64,000 bases of DNA, from NCBI RefSeq assembly GCF_028823535.1, contig NZ_JAQIYM010000005.1, positions 62,001 to 126,000 on the forward strand, read 5' to 3'. The stretch is from Pseudomonas serbica. Its GTDB lineage: Bacteria; Pseudomonadota; Gammaproteobacteria; Pseudomonadales; Pseudomonadaceae. Positions 8,801-17,672 of the stretch are shown here, piece by piece (position 1 is the first letter of the stretch; each line of letters opens with the position of its first letter). A program made the position numbers and the translations under genes. The notes below the pieces were generated by a model. The model was not told the origin of the DNA, did not search any database, and saw only the letters and a program-made list of their open reading frames with translations.

Positions 8801-9297
8801 TGAAGTCGATCCGCAAGGGCGAACAACCCAACCTCGACCAGCCTCTGGGCGGCGGTCCTGAAGTCAACTTGCGCGTACCGGCGTTGATTCCCGAGGACTA
8901 CCTGCCGGACGTTCACGCCCGCCTGATTCTCTACAAGCGCATCGCCTCGGCCACAGACGAGGAAGGCCTCAAGGACTTGCAGGTGGAGATGATCGACCGT
9001 TTCGGCCTGTTGCCGGAGCCGACCAAGAACCTGATGCGCATCACCGCGCTGAAACTGCAGGCCGAGTTGCTGGGCATCAAGAAAGTCGACGGCGGCCCGC
9101 AGGGTGGTCGAATCGAGTTTGCGACACAGACCCCGGTCGACCCGCTGACCCTGATCAAGCTGATCCAGAGCCAGCCCAAACGCTACAAATTCGAAGGGGC
9201 CACGATGTTCAAGTTCCAGGTCCCGATGGAGCGCCCGGAAGAGCGCTTTAATACTGTAGAGGCGCTGTTCGAGCGCCTCATCCCGAAAACTGCTTGA
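5848..9297 (+). CDS. mfd: Transcription-repair coupling factor Mfd
   Basis: 1149 residues, full length, starting at GTG 5848. It displaces RNA polymerase stalled at DNA lesions and recruits UvrA. In order: a UvrB-like N-terminal module (FPDWETLPYDLFSPH, YEHGEFTVRGSLIDLFP), the RNA-polymerase-interacting CarD-like domain around 485-560 (HIDHGVGRYLGL), a RecG-like SF2 helicase with Walker A GDVGFGKTE near 630 and DEEH near 729, motif VI-type LHQLRGRVGRS, and the TRCF C-terminal domain after about 1000. The csiV-like gene starts 10 bases downstream, so they are probably cotranscribed. Confidence 0.98.
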   Translation: MPVLRLPLLPAAAGKQHWGNLPGAALSLAIAEAASAAKRFTLLLTADSQSAERLEQELSFFAPDLPVLHFPDWETLPYDLFSPHQDIISQRIASLYRLPELSHGVLVVPITTALHRLAPTKFLLGSSLVLDVGQKLDVEQMRTRLEATGYRYVDTVYEHGEFTVRGSLIDLFPMGSKLPYRIDLFDDEIETLRTFDPENQRSIDKVDSVKLLPAKEFPLQKEAVTRFKARFRERFDVDFRRCPIFQDLSSGITPAGIEYYLPLFFEETSTLFDYLPQDTQVFSLPGIEQAAENFWNDVRNRYEERRVDPSRPLLPPAELFLPVEDCFARLKNWPRVVASQQDVENGAGRERFPARELPNLAIEAKATQPLAALAGFLDEFPGRVLFTAESAGRREVLLELLERLKLRPKTVDSWPDFVAGKDRLAITIAPLDEGLLLDDPALALVAESPLFGQRVMQRRRREKRADANNDAVIKNLTELREGAPVVHIDHGVGRYLGLATLEIDNQTAEFLALEYAEGAKLYVPVANLHLIARYTGSDDALAPLHRLGSETWQKAKRKAAEQVRDVAAELLDIYARRAAREGYAFADPKADYATFSAGFPFEETPDQQTTIEAVREDMLAPKPMDRLVCGDVGFGKTEVAMRAAFIAVHGGRQVAILVPTTLLAQQHYNSFRDRFADWPVSVEVMSRFKSAKEVNAAIADLAEGKIDIVIGTHKLLSDDVKIKNLGLVIIDEEHRFGVRQKEQLKALRSEVDILTLTATPIPRTLNMAVSGMRDLSIIATPPARRLSVRTFVMEQNKSTVKEALLRELLRGGQVYYLHNDVKTIEKCAADLAELVPEARIGIGHGQMRERELEQVMSDFYHKRFNVLIASTIIETGIDVPSANTIIIERADKFGLAQLHQLRGRVGRSHHQAYAYLLTPPRQQITADAEKRLEAIANTQDLGAGFVLATNDLEIRGAGELLGDGQSGQIQAVGFTLYMEMLERAVKSIRKGEQPNLDQPLGGGPEVNLRVPALIPEDYLPDVHARLILYKRIASATDEEGLKDLQVEMIDRFGLLPEPTKNLMRITALKLQAELLGIKKVDGGPQGGRIEFATQTPVDPLTLIKLIQSQPKRYKFEGATMFKFQVPMERPEERFNTVEALFERLIPKTA

Positions 9298-9307
9298 AGG
9301 ACGCCGC

Positions 9308-9886
9308 ATGCGCCTGTTTCGCTCACTGACCTTGTTGACAATGTTAATAACAGCACTGGTCACCCCGTCGGTCTTTGCCGATGACCTGTATCAAATTGAA
9401 ATGATTCTGGTGCGGCAGAATGCCGTGCCGGCGATTGTCAGCCGTGCCGCGCCCGAAGACTGGGCTGCCGGCGCGCAAGCCGTCAGCCCTGACAGCCTGC
9501 GCACGCCGAGCCTCAATGGCGAAGTGGAAAAACTGACCGCCAGCAATGAATACACCGTGTTGCTGCACAAGGCCTGGCAACAGACCCTCGGCGAAACACC
9601 GGTCAAGGTCGCGGTCAGCGACGGCAAGGAGCAGTTCGGTCAGTACCCGATTGAAGGCACCCTGAACATGACGCTTGGGCGCTTCACTGACGTAGACGCC
9701 GATTTCTGGGTCAACCAGTTCAACGACGACGGCCTGGTCACCGCCAGCGAACGCCTGAAACAGGAAAGCCACACCAAGAACGGCCAGCTCAACTTCCTCG
9801 ACAACGGCCACCTGGGCCTGCTGATCAAGATCACGTCATTGACGGCGCCCGCTCCCCGGGAAGCCCCTGAAGTCGTTCCGGACTGA
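9308..9886 (+). CDS. CsiV-family exported protein
   Basis: 192 residues with a signal peptide (cleavage near SVFA-DD, residue 24). After it, DLYQIEMILVRQN and later GHLGLLIKI match the CsiV family, described from P. aeruginosa as a peptidoglycan-associated factor needed for swarming and surface behaviour. It follows mfd by 10 bases and is followed by the SNF2 helicase gene after 11 bases, giving a three-gene unit conserved in Pseudomonas. Assigned by family resemblance and synteny; there are no catalytic motifs. Confidence 0.8.
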   Translation: MRLFRSLTLLTMLITALVTPSVFADDLYQIEMILVRQNAVPAIVSRAAPEDWAAGAQAVSPDSLRTPSLNGEVEKLTASNEYTVLLHKAWQQTLGETPVKVAVSDGKEQFGQYPIEGTLNMTLGRFTDVDADFWVNQFNDDGLVTASERLKQESHTKNGQLNFLDNGHLGLLIKITSLTAPAPREAPEVVPD

Positions 9887-9897
9887 TTGAAGCCCCC

Positions 9898-12591
9898 ATG
9901 TCCGCGACCCTGAGCAAACCCCTGGCACCTTCCTGGGTCAGCCGATTCAAGGAACAGAGCCTGGAACGTGGTCGCCGCTACGCACTGGAAAATCGCGTCA
10001 GGATCGTCGAAGTCGGCGACTCGACCATCCTCGCGGCCTGCGAAGGCTCTGGCGGCAACGTCTACCGTCAGACCATTCGCCTGCGCGAGTCGGCCAAAGG
10101 CACCTTGCTGATGGTTGACGCCACCTGCTCCTGCCCGGTGCACAGCAACTGCAAACATTGCGCGGCGGTGCTCCTGCAAGTGCAGGAAACCCTCGACTAC
10201 CCCGCCGCCGCCAAGGACGCCGAACTCCTGGAAAAACTCCAGGCGGTACTGGAAAACCGCAGCCCCAAGGCGCCACCGCAAGTGCTGGTGGACAATGTGC
10301 AACCGGTACCGCGCCTGTGGCTGGCGAGCATCGAGTTCAGCGCCTTCGAACCGCGCAACGGGCGAATGCAGCGTTACATCCAGCATCGCGCGGCGCTGTC
10401 CTTCAGTTATCTGGACGAGTACGTTTCAGGCCAGAAGAATTCCGACATCCTGATTCGCCAGGAGACCCAGACCCTGCGGATAAAGCGCCACCCGGACGTG
10501 GAACAGTCCTACCGCGAACAGCTGCGAATCCTCGGCTTCAAAATCGCCACCCGGCAAAGCAAGGCCCTGCCCGAAAGCGCCGGGGAACTGTATGAGATGG
10601 TCAATGACAGCGCCTGGTTGACCTTCACCCTCAATGAACTGCCGAAGTTGCGCACCCAGGGCTGGGAGTTGCAGATCAACGAGGACTTCGGCTTCGACCT
10701 GACCGCCGTTGACGACTGGTACGCCACGGTCGAACAGGCGCCGGAACGGGACTGGTTCGACCTGGAACTGGGGATCATCGTCAATGGCGAGCGGCTGAGC
10801 CTGTTGCCGATCCTGTTGAACCTGATGCGCTCCCACACCGAACTGCTCAACCCGGAGCGCCTGACCCGGCGGCGCGACGACGAGCTGATCCTGGTCAACA
10901 TTCCCAACCGGCCCAACGCCGAGCACGGCCCCTTGCAAGTCGCCCTGCCCTTCGGCCGCCTGAAACCGGTACTGGCGACCCTCGGCGAGTTTTACCTGCA
11001 AGAGCCTGGTGAAACCACACTGCGCCTGAGCAAGGCCGACGCCACGCGCCTCAATGCGCTGGAAGACCTGCCATTGCTCTGGGAAGGTGGCGAGCAGATC
11101 CGCACCTTTGCCCAGCGCCTGCGTGACATCAAGGACTACGCCGCCACGGCACCGGACGGCTTGAACGCAACCCTGCGCCCGTATCAACTCGAAGGCCTGA
11201 GCTGGATGCAGTCATTGCGGCAACTGGAGGTCGGCGGGATTCTCGCGGACGACATGGGCTTGGGCAAAACCCTGCAGACCCTGGCGCATATGCTCAGCGA
11301 GAAGAACGCCGGGCGCCTCGATCGCCCCTGCATGGTGGTGATGCCCACCAGCCTGATTCCCAACTGGCTCGACGAAGCCGCGCACTTCACCCCGCAACTC
11401 AAGGTGCTGGCGTTGTACGGCGCCAGCCGCAAAAAGCATTTCGACAACCTGGCCGACTACGACCTGATCCTGACCACCTACGCGTTGCTGCCCAAGGACG
11501 TCGAGCGCCTGGCGGCGCAGCCGCTGCACGTCCTGGTGCTGGATGAAGCGCAGTACATCAAGAACCCCAACAGCAAGGCCGCCCAGGCTGCCCGCGAGCT
11601 GAACGCCCGCCAGCGCTTGTGCCTGAGCGGTACGCCTTTGGAAAACCACCTGGGTGAACTCTGGTCGTTGTTTCATTTCCTCCTGCCTGGCTGGCTCGGC
11701 GACGTGAAAAGCTTCAACCGCGATTACCGCGTCCCGATTGAAAAGCGCACCAGCGAAGTACGACTGCAGCACCTCAACGGTCGGATAAAACCGTTCCTGC
11801 TGCGCCGGACCAAGGAACAGGTGGCCACCGAGCTGCCACCGAAAACCGAGATCATCCATTGGGTCGAACTCAACGAAGCCCAGCGCGACCTGTATGAAAC
11901 CATGCGCCTGGCCATGGACAAGAAAGTCCGCGACGAAATCACCCGCAAAGGCGTGGCCCGCAGCCAGATCATCATCCTCGAGGCACTGCTCAAGCTGCGC
12001 CAGGTGTGTTGCGATCTGCGCCTGGTCAATGACGCGACCCTTCCGGCACGGGGCAGCACCTCGGGCAAGCTCGACAGCCTGATGGAAATGCTCGAAGAAC
12101 TGTTCGAGGAAGGCCGGCGCATCCTGCTGTTCTCGCAGTTCACCTCAATGCTGTCGCTGATCGAAGACGAGCTGAAAAAACGCGGCGTGGCCTACGCGCT
12201 GCTGACAGGACAGACCCGCGACCGTCGCACGCCCGTGAAGGAATTCCAGAGCGGCAAGCGTCAGATCTTTCTCATCAGCCTGAAAGCCGGCGGCGTTGGC
12301 CTGAACCTGACCGAAGCGGACACCGTGATTCACTACGACCCCTGGTGGAACCCGGCCACGGAAAACCAGGCCACCGACCGCGCCTATCGTATCGGCCAGG
12401 AGAAGCCGGTGTTCGTCTACAAGCTGATCGCGCGCGGCACGGTGGAGGAGAAGATCCAGCACCTGCAGAAGGAAAAATCGGACCTGGCGGCGGGCGTGCT
12501 GGATGGGCGCCAGGCGGGGGACTGGAAGCTGCAGAGCGATGATATTGAAGCGTTGTTTGCGCCGCTGCCGGACAAACTGGAGAAGCGCTGA
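9898..12591 (+). CDS. SNF2/SWI2-family helicase with SWIM zinc finger
   Basis: 897 residues. An N-terminal SWIM zinc finger (CSCPVHSNCKHCAA, about residues 79-92) is followed by a variable domain and a two-lobe Snf2 ATPase: Walker A DDMGLGKT near 450, DEAQ box near 550, SGTPLENHLGELWSLFHF, and the C-terminal helicase lobe with LFSQFTSM, LKAGGVGLNL and ATDRAYRIGQ (motif VI). These are bacterial relatives of chromatin remodellers that act as DNA translocases, probably on protein-DNA complexes. No specific role is established, and its partner genes csiV and mfd do not define one. It starts 11 bases after csiV. Confidence 0.93.
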   Translation: MSATLSKPLAPSWVSRFKEQSLERGRRYALENRVRIVEVGDSTILAACEGSGGNVYRQTIRLRESAKGTLLMVDATCSCPVHSNCKHCAAVLLQVQETLDYPAAAKDAELLEKLQAVLENRSPKAPPQVLVDNVQPVPRLWLASIEFSAFEPRNGRMQRYIQHRAALSFSYLDEYVSGQKNSDILIRQETQTLRIKRHPDVEQSYREQLRILGFKIATRQSKALPESAGELYEMVNDSAWLTFTLNELPKLRTQGWELQINEDFGFDLTAVDDWYATVEQAPERDWFDLELGIIVNGERLSLLPILLNLMRSHTELLNPERLTRRRDDELILVNIPNRPNAEHGPLQVALPFGRLKPVLATLGEFYLQEPGETTLRLSKADATRLNALEDLPLLWEGGEQIRTFAQRLRDIKDYAATAPDGLNATLRPYQLEGLSWMQSLRQLEVGGILADDMGLGKTLQTLAHMLSEKNAGRLDRPCMVVMPTSLIPNWLDEAAHFTPQLKVLALYGASRKKHFDNLADYDLILTTYALLPKDVERLAAQPLHVLVLDEAQYIKNPNSKAAQAARELNARQRLCLSGTPLENHLGELWSLFHFLLPGWLGDVKSFNRDYRVPIEKRTSEVRLQHLNGRIKPFLLRRTKEQVATELPPKTEIIHWVELNEAQRDLYETMRLAMDKKVRDEITRKGVARSQIIILEALLKLRQVCCDLRLVNDATLPARGSTSGKLDSLMEMLEELFEEGRRILLFSQFTSMLSLIEDELKKRGVAYALLTGQTRDRRTPVKEFQSGKRQIFLISLKAGGVGLNLTEADTVIHYDPWWNPATENQATDRAYRIGQEKPVFVYKLIARGTVEEKIQHLQKEKSDLAAGVLDGRQAGDWKLQSDDIEALFAPLPDKLEKR

Positions 12592-12615
12592 GACTTGCGG
12601 CGACTGACCGATAGC

Positions 12616-12711
12616 CTTCGCGAGCAAGCCCGCTCCCACCTGGACTTTGTGTTGCCCCAACCATTGAGGATTCACAAAAATCGAAACGTGGGAGCGGGCT
12701 TGCTCGCGAAG
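12616..12711. repeat. REP pair (inverted)
   Basis: Two inverted copies of the Pseudomonas REP palindrome: CTTCGCGAGCAAGCCCGC at 12616 and its complement ending at 12711, separated by about 45 bases. It lies between the convergent helicase and mtnP genes and can fold into a long hairpin. Confidence 0.85.
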
Positions 12712-12736
12712 GGAGCGGCTCGGACCCACGCCTGGC

Positions 12737-13486
<750 letters not shown>

Positions 13487-14497
13487 TTAATCGATAAGCT
13501 GAGCATCCCTGAGCGCGCCCACGGCAGCCAGCCAGCGCGGATCCTGGCGATATTCGGTGCTCGCGTACGCCTGGCCACGCATCCGCGCAATGCGCGCCGA
13601 CGGCTTGACCTTCAGTCGCTGAGCGGCGCTCAGGGCCAGTTCGGCGGCCGCACGGTCGTTGCACACCAGGCCCATGTCGCAGCCGGCGGTCAATGCTGCT
13701 TCGATACGGCTGGCGGCATCGCCCACCACATGGGCACCGGCCATGGACAGGTCGTCGCTGAAAATCACCCCGTCGAATTGCAGCTCGCCACGCAGGATGT
13801 CCTGCAGCCAAATCCGGGAGAAGCCCGCGGGCTGCGCGTCGACCTGTGGATAAATAACGTGGGCAGGCATGACCGCAGCCAGTTGCTTGCTCAATTTAGC
13901 GAAAGGCACCAGGTCGTGGGCGCGGATCTGCTCGAGGCTGCGCTCGTCATTGGGGATCGCGACATGGGAATCCGCCTCGGCCCAGCCATGGCCGGGAAAG
14001 TGCTTGCCGGTGGCGGCCATGCCCGCGGCGTTCATGCCGCGAATGAACGCACCGGCCAGCAGCGCGGCACGCTGCGGATCAGCTTCGAACGAACGAGTTC
14101 CGACCACCGCGCTGCGCTGGTGATCGAGATCCAGCACCGGGGCGAAGCTCAGGTCCAGGCCAACGGCCAGCACTTCGGTGGCCATGATCCAGCCGCACTG
14201 CTCGGCCAGGTATTCAGCGTTAGGGTTGTCGGCAATGGCGCGCATCGCCGGCAGTCGCACGAACCCCTGGCGCAGGCGCTGGACCCGCCCGCCCTCCTGG
14301 TCCACCGCCAGCAGCAGGTCGGGACGAACGGCGCGGATCGCCGCGCTCAACTCACGAACCTGGCGTGGATGTTCGATGTTGCGGGCGAAAATGATCAGGC
14401 CGCCCACTTCGGGCTGACGCAACAATTGGCGATCTTCAGCCGTCAGCCAGGTACCGGCGACGTCCACCATCAACGAGCCTTGCAGGCCAGCAGTCAT
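13487..14497 (-). CDS. nagZ: Beta-N-acetylglucosaminidase NagZ
   Basis: 336 residues of glycoside hydrolase family 3. It is a cytosolic enzyme that removes GlcNAc from anhydromuropeptides during peptidoglycan recycling, which affects AmpC induction. Family signatures are LLAVDQEGGRVQRL, the substrate-binding KHFPGHGWAEADSHVAIP loop and the catalytic aspartate in FSDDLSMAGA. GGAA lies 6 bases before ATG 14497. That ATG overlaps the stop of a possible 37-codon upstream ORF. Confidence 0.97.
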   Translation of the reverse strand: MTAGLQGSLMVDVAGTWLTAEDRQLLRQPEVGGLIIFARNIEHPRQVRELSAAIRAVRPDLLLAVDQEGGRVQRLRQGFVRLPAMRAIADNPNAEYLAEQCGWIMATEVLAVGLDLSFAPVLDLDHQRSAVVGTRSFEADPQRAALLAGAFIRGMNAAGMAATGKHFPGHGWAEADSHVAIPNDERSLEQIRAHDLVPFAKLSKQLAAVMPAHVIYPQVDAQPAGFSRIWLQDILRGELQFDGVIFSDDLSMAGAHVVGDAASRIEAALTAGCDMGLVCNDRAAAELALSAAQRLKVKPSARIARMRGQAYASTEYRQDPRWLAAVGALRDAQLID

Positions 14498-14607
14498 AGC
14501 AATTCCTTGATAACGATATACCCGGCTCGCAGCGATGCACCGCCCTGGGCTATACCCGGGAGGTCGACGATCAGTAACGGGAGCGGGTTGACAACGAGAG
14601 TCGGCAT
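14494..14607 (-). CDS. Possible 37-residue ORF translationally coupled to nagZ
   Basis: ATG 14607 opens a frame of 37 codons whose TGA overlaps the nagZ start (ATGA). The product begins MPTLVVNPLPLLIVDLPG and is hydrophobic to neutral, without a clear membrane helix. No good ribosome binding site is seen before the ATG. It could be a leader peptide coupling translation into nagZ or simply chance; conservation was not tested. Confidence 0.3.
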   Translation of the reverse strand: MPTLVVNPLPLLIVDLPGIAQGGASLRAGYIVIKELL

Positions 14608-14655
14608 GGGCGGCTAGCTTATCGGATGTAAGCCGCCGCGCCCACCCATCAGCGG

Positions 14656-15363
14656 CTAAACCTTGGCGGCAACCGGTGTCGATTTGCTACGAGGTCGCAA
14701 CTGCGCGGTGGCCATGGCCGAGTCGGTGACGCCGGATTCGGCGCGCATGCCGGCCGCCAGGAACGGCACCATCAGGCGCATGACCTGCTCGATGGAAGTG
14801 TTGACCCCGAAGTCGGTTTCGGCGATGGCGCGCAACGCCTTGATACCGGACATGCTGAACGCAGCCGCACCCAGCATGAAGTGCACGCGCCAGAACAGTT
14901 CGATTGGAGGGATGCGCGGCGCAGCCTCGTTGACCAGCATCATGTAGCGGCGGAACACCTTGCCGTACATGTCTTCCAGATAACGACGCAAATGCCCCTG
15001 GCTCTGGCTGAAGGCCAGCCCGAGCAAACGCATGAAGATCGACAGGTCGTTGCCGCTGCGCGGTTGCACCACCAAGGCTTGCTCGACGAGGATTTCCAGC
15101 AGCTCCTCGAGGGAAGGCTTGTTTTCAGGCCTGGCCTGGCGCCGCTCCAGCTCTTTGTCGAGGCTGATGCAGAACGGCCCCAGGAAGCGCGAGAAGACCG
15201 CCTGGATCAGCGCCTTCTTCGAACCGAAGTGATAGTTCACCGCCGCGAGATTGACACCCGCCTTGCTGGTGATCAAACGCAATGAGGTTTCAGCGAAACC
15301 TTTTTCCGCGAACAACTGCTCGGCAGCATCGAGAATGCGTTCAACGGTTTCCGACTGGGCCAT
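14656..15363 (-). CDS. psrA: TetR-family fatty-acid-responsive regulator PsrA
   Basis: 235 residues from ATG 15363 (MAQSETVERILDAAEQLFAE), which is the conserved start; longer in-frame starts add unrelated sequence that would cover the operators. An N-terminal TetR helix-turn-helix (SLRLITSKAGVNLAAVNYHFGSK in pieces, residues 23-45) is followed by a ligand domain with RSGNDLSIFMRLLGLAFSQ and FWRVHFMLGAAAFSMSG. In Pseudomonas PsrA represses fadBA and itself, activates rpoS, and is released by long-chain fatty acids. Two consensus PsrA boxes lie just upstream of the start, and fadBA is 6 kb away. Confidence 0.97.
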   Translation of the reverse strand: MAQSETVERILDAAEQLFAEKGFAETSLRLITSKAGVNLAAVNYHFGSKKALIQAVFSRFLGPFCISLDKELERRQARPENKPSLEELLEILVEQALVVQPRSGNDLSIFMRLLGLAFSQSQGHLRRYLEDMYGKVFRRYMMLVNEAAPRIPPIELFWRVHFMLGAAAFSMSGIKALRAIAETDFGVNTSIEQVMRLMVPFLAAGMRAESGVTDSAMATAQLRPRSKSTPVAAKV

Positions 15364-15378
15364 GGCTACTCCGCCTGA

Positions 15379-15405
15379 CAAACACTTGTTTGAAACATAC
15401 GTTTC
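15379..15405. promoter_or_regulatory. Twin PsrA operators in front of psrA
   Basis: Two palindromes match the published consensus (G/C)AAAC-N2-4-GTTT(G/C): CAAAC-ACTT-GTTTG at 15379-15392 and GAAAC-ATAC-GTTTC at 15392-15405. They share base 15392 and begin 16 bases upstream of the psrA ATG, so bound PsrA would block its own transcription. Confidence 0.85.
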
Positions 15406-15530
15406 AGCCCTTGTGTTGTCAAGTCTGGCAGTTCGTTTTGCGAATGGTCGGTCAGACATTTAACCACACAACCGCAAAGCTTCCACCAGCAGGTTGAGCG
15501 ACCGTCTGGCGGCGGACAAAAAAAGGGGCA

Positions 15531-15582
15531 TTGCCAAGACCGTTCCACTGTATATAATCCCAGTCACTGTATAAAAAGACAG
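15531..15582 (+). promoter_or_regulatory. lexA promoter with two SOS boxes
   Basis: TTGCCA (15531-15536), a 16-base spacer and TATAAT (15553-15558) form a sigma70 promoter. SOS box 1, CTGTATATAATCCCAG (15548-15563), covers the -10 and has one mismatch to CTGT-N8-ACAG. SOS box 2, CTGTATAAAAAGACAG (15567-15582), is perfect. This explains LexA autorepression of the lexA-sulA operon. Confidence 0.92.
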
Positions 15583-15592
15583 AGCGATCAAT

Positions 15593-16201
15593 ATGCTAAA
15601 GCTGACGCCACGCCAAGCCGAGATTCTGGCCTTCATCAAACGCTGCCTGGAAGACAACGGCTACCCACCGACCCGCGCGGAAATCGCTCAGGAACTGGGT
15701 TTCAAATCGCCCAACGCGGCAGAAGAACACCTCAAGGCGCTGGCCCGCAAGGGCGCGATCGAAATGACCCCAGGCGCTTCGCGCGGCATTCGCATTCCGG
15801 GCTTCGAGGCCAAGGCCGACGACTCCACCCTGCCGATCATTGGCCGGGTCGCGGCCGGCGCGCCGATCCTCGCCCAGCAACACGTTGAAGAGTCCTGCAA
15901 CATCAATCCTGCATTCTTCCACCCGCGCGCTGACTATCTGCTGCGGGTACACGGCATGAGCATGAAGGATGTGGGCATCTTCGACGGCGACCTGCTGGCC
16001 GTCCACACCACCCGCGAAGCCCGCAATGGCCAGATCGTGGTGGCGCGGATCGGCGACGAAGTGACCGTCAAGCGCTTCAAGCGCGACGGCAGCAAAGTCT
16101 GGCTGCTGGCCGAGAACCCAGAGTTTGCCCCTATCGAAGTGAACCTTAAAGATCAGGAACTGGTGATCGAAGGCTTGAGCGTCGGCGTCATTCGCCGCTA
16201 A
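15593..16201 (+). CDS. lexA: SOS repressor LexA
   Basis: 202 residues. A winged-helix DNA-binding domain (1-70, [13 protein letters not shown]) and an S24-type self-cleaving domain. The scissile Ala88-Gly89 bond lies in GRVAAGAP, the nucleophile Ser123 in HGMSMKD and the general base Lys160 in EVTVKRF, all shifted by four from E. coli. RecA-stimulated autocleavage induces the SOS regulon. sulA starts 10 bases downstream, the usual Pseudomonas lexA-sulA operon. Confidence 0.99.
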   Translation: MLKLTPRQAEILAFIKRCLEDNGYPPTRAEIAQELGFKSPNAAEEHLKALARKGAIEMTPGASRGIRIPGFEAKADDSTLPIIGRVAAGAPILAQQHVEESCNINPAFFHPRADYLLRVHGMSMKDVGIFDGDLLAVHTTREARNGQIVVARIGDEVTVKRFKRDGSKVWLLAENPEFAPIEVNLKDQELVIEGLSVGVIRR

Positions 16202-16211
16202 AGGAGGCTTT

Positions 16212-16688
16212 ATGCAGTTCCCACAGACACCACAGCAAGCCCAACTGCCGCTTCAGTTCGAAGCGTTCATGGCACAGCCATTGGCGCCGATCCTGAAGGA
16301 AGTGGTCGAGTCACCCTGGAGCGCCGAACCCGAGGTCTTCAGTGAACTGTCTCTGCGTGGTGCAGCCGGGAACTGCCTGAACCTTCTGGCGCCGATCCTG
16401 CGGGAACTCAGCCAGGACCAGGATGCACGTTGGCTGACCCTGATCGCCCCACCCGCCAGCCTGACCCAGACCTGGTTGCGGGACGCCGGCCTCAATCGCG
16501 AACGCATCCTGCTGCTGCAACCACGCGGAGCCCAGAGCGCCCAGCAACTGACCTGCGAAGCCCTTCGCCTCGGCCGAAGCCACACGGTGGTCAGCTGGCT
16601 CAATCCGTTGAGTACATCTGCGCGGCAACAGTTGATCAGCGCCGCCCGGACCGGGGATGCTCAAAGCCTGAATATTCGACTGGGTTAA
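16212..16688 (+). CDS. sulA: SOS cell-division inhibitor SulA
   Basis: 158 residues. The C-terminal half carries the SulA/ImuA RecA-like fold without a Walker A: WLTLIAPPASLTQTWLRDAGLNR and later TVVSWLNPLSTSARQQL. SulA binds FtsZ and blocks septation during DNA damage. It has an AAGGAGG site before ATG 16212 and is cotranscribed with lexA from the SOS promoter. The N-terminus is poorly conserved, as expected for the family. Confidence 0.9.
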   Translation: MQFPQTPQQAQLPLQFEAFMAQPLAPILKEVVESPWSAEPEVFSELSLRGAAGNCLNLLAPILRELSQDQDARWLTLIAPPASLTQTWLRDAGLNRERILLLQPRGAQSAQQLTCEALRLGRSHTVVSWLNPLSTSARQQLISAARTGDAQSLNIRLG

Positions 16689-16770
16689 CGGCGCACGCTG
16701 AACGTGCCGGGCTTCCGCCAGGACGGAGAAGCCAATGGAAGGCGGTGCCGGTAAAAACCGACGGGCGGGG

Positions 16771-17004
16771 TCAATGAAGAACCCGCGGCCCTTCGTCCTT
16801 TTCAAAATCGCCCTCAACCAGGCGACCTGCCATTTGCACGCCAACGCTCAACATCGCCTTGGCGACTTCCACGTGCTGGCCTTGCAGGAAGGCTTTGGCA
16901 TCCTCGGAGAAATCCAAAGTAACCAGAGAACCCTCGTCCTCAGCCCTGCGCAGCTCGATTCGGCCGTCTGGTAACTCGACAATTTCTAGAAAGGACGTTG
17001 GCAT
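16771..17004 (-). CDS. Conserved small protein of unknown function (PA3009-like)
   Basis: 77 residues from ATG 17004 (MPTSFLEIVELPDGRIELRR). The longer frame to 17082 is rejected because a TATAAT-like -10 (17038-17033) lies inside it and GGAG precedes the shorter start. The product is acidic and soluble, with LDFSEDAKAFLQGQHVEVAKAML suggesting a small alpha/beta fold. It is convergent with sulA and conserved at this place in Pseudomonas; function unknown. Confidence 0.8.
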   Translation of the reverse strand: MPTSFLEIVELPDGRIELRRAEDEGSLVTLDFSEDAKAFLQGQHVEVAKAMLSVGVQMAGRLVEGDFEKDEGPRVLH

Positions 17005-17147
17005 AAAGGTCTGTTCTCCACGAAAGGCGGGCATTATATAGGCATCGACGAGGGTTCGCTCGGGATCTTGACCAGATGCCATCGCAAAAAACAGCTCAGC
17101 AGTCGAGCAAACAACCCCGTGGGTCGTTCGCTGCGCTGTTTACTCCC

Positions 17148-17672
17148 TCAGCATTCGTTCAAGCCTTCGCGAAAACGGATGGCCAGGCTTTTCAGGTTTT
17201 GCCGCCAGCTCTCCAGCTCCTCGCGACCCAGCTCTTGAGGCGCCTCTTCTTCATCGAGGTTTACCGCCAGGATCAGCGGCTGCGTCACATCACCCTTTGG
17301 CTTGCGCGGCGCTCGTGGCGGCTGGAACAACGCGGCATGGGCCGCCAGCAGCTTGGCCAGCCAGGTTTCCGGGTTGTTGGCCAGCTCGACCATCTCGGCC
17401 ATTTCCGGAATAGCGATGCTGTCCAGCACTTCGCGAGTCAGCAGCGACTCAGCCCGGGAGGCGTTGGCCTGAGGCAAGCGATAGAAGCCGGCGATCTCGT
17501 GACACAGTCCCAGCAAGGCACCGTACAGGTGGAACAGGGCCGATTCTCGCCCCGCCTGAATCAGCGCCAGGGAATTCATCGCCCGCCCCTCTTCGGCCTT
17601 GGCGAGAGCTTCCAGCGACAGGCCGGCGAAATAAATCTTCTGGTTGGTACGGGTATAGAGTTCGTGGGCCAT
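17148..17672 (-). CDS. Conserved protein, probably DUF6586 family (PA3010-like)
   Basis: 174 residues from ATG 17672, which has GGAGG 8 bases upstream. Mostly alpha-helical (YFAGLSLEALAKAEE, LFHLYGALLGLCHEIAGFY) with an RPP/PRKPKGD linker and an acidic C-terminal part. No catalytic motif and no signal peptide. It sits between topA and the small PA3009-like gene in the conserved Pseudomonas order. The family name is from memory and the function is unknown. Confidence 0.75.
   Translation of the reverse strand: MAHELYTRTNQKIYFAGLSLEALAKAEEGRAMNSLALIQAGRESALFHLYGALLGLCHEIAGFYRLPQANASRAESLLTREVLDSIAIPEMAEMVELANNPETWLAKLLAAHAALFQPPRAPRKPKGDVTQPLILAVNLDEEEAPQELGREELESWRQNLKSLAIRFREGLNEC

Noticed and set aside
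8325..8861. Arg/Pro-rich 178-residue frame inside mfd
   Set aside because: Out-of-frame reading of GC-rich mfd codons.
7153..9363. 736-residue open frame antisense to mfd
   Set aside because: Shadow of GC-rich codon structure. The mfd frame has all conserved motifs, while the antisense product has repetitive G/D/V/Q composition and no domain.
14609..14637. Hairpin GGCGGCT/AGCCGCC as terminator of psrA
   Set aside because: Long loop and no T-run; not reported as a terminator.
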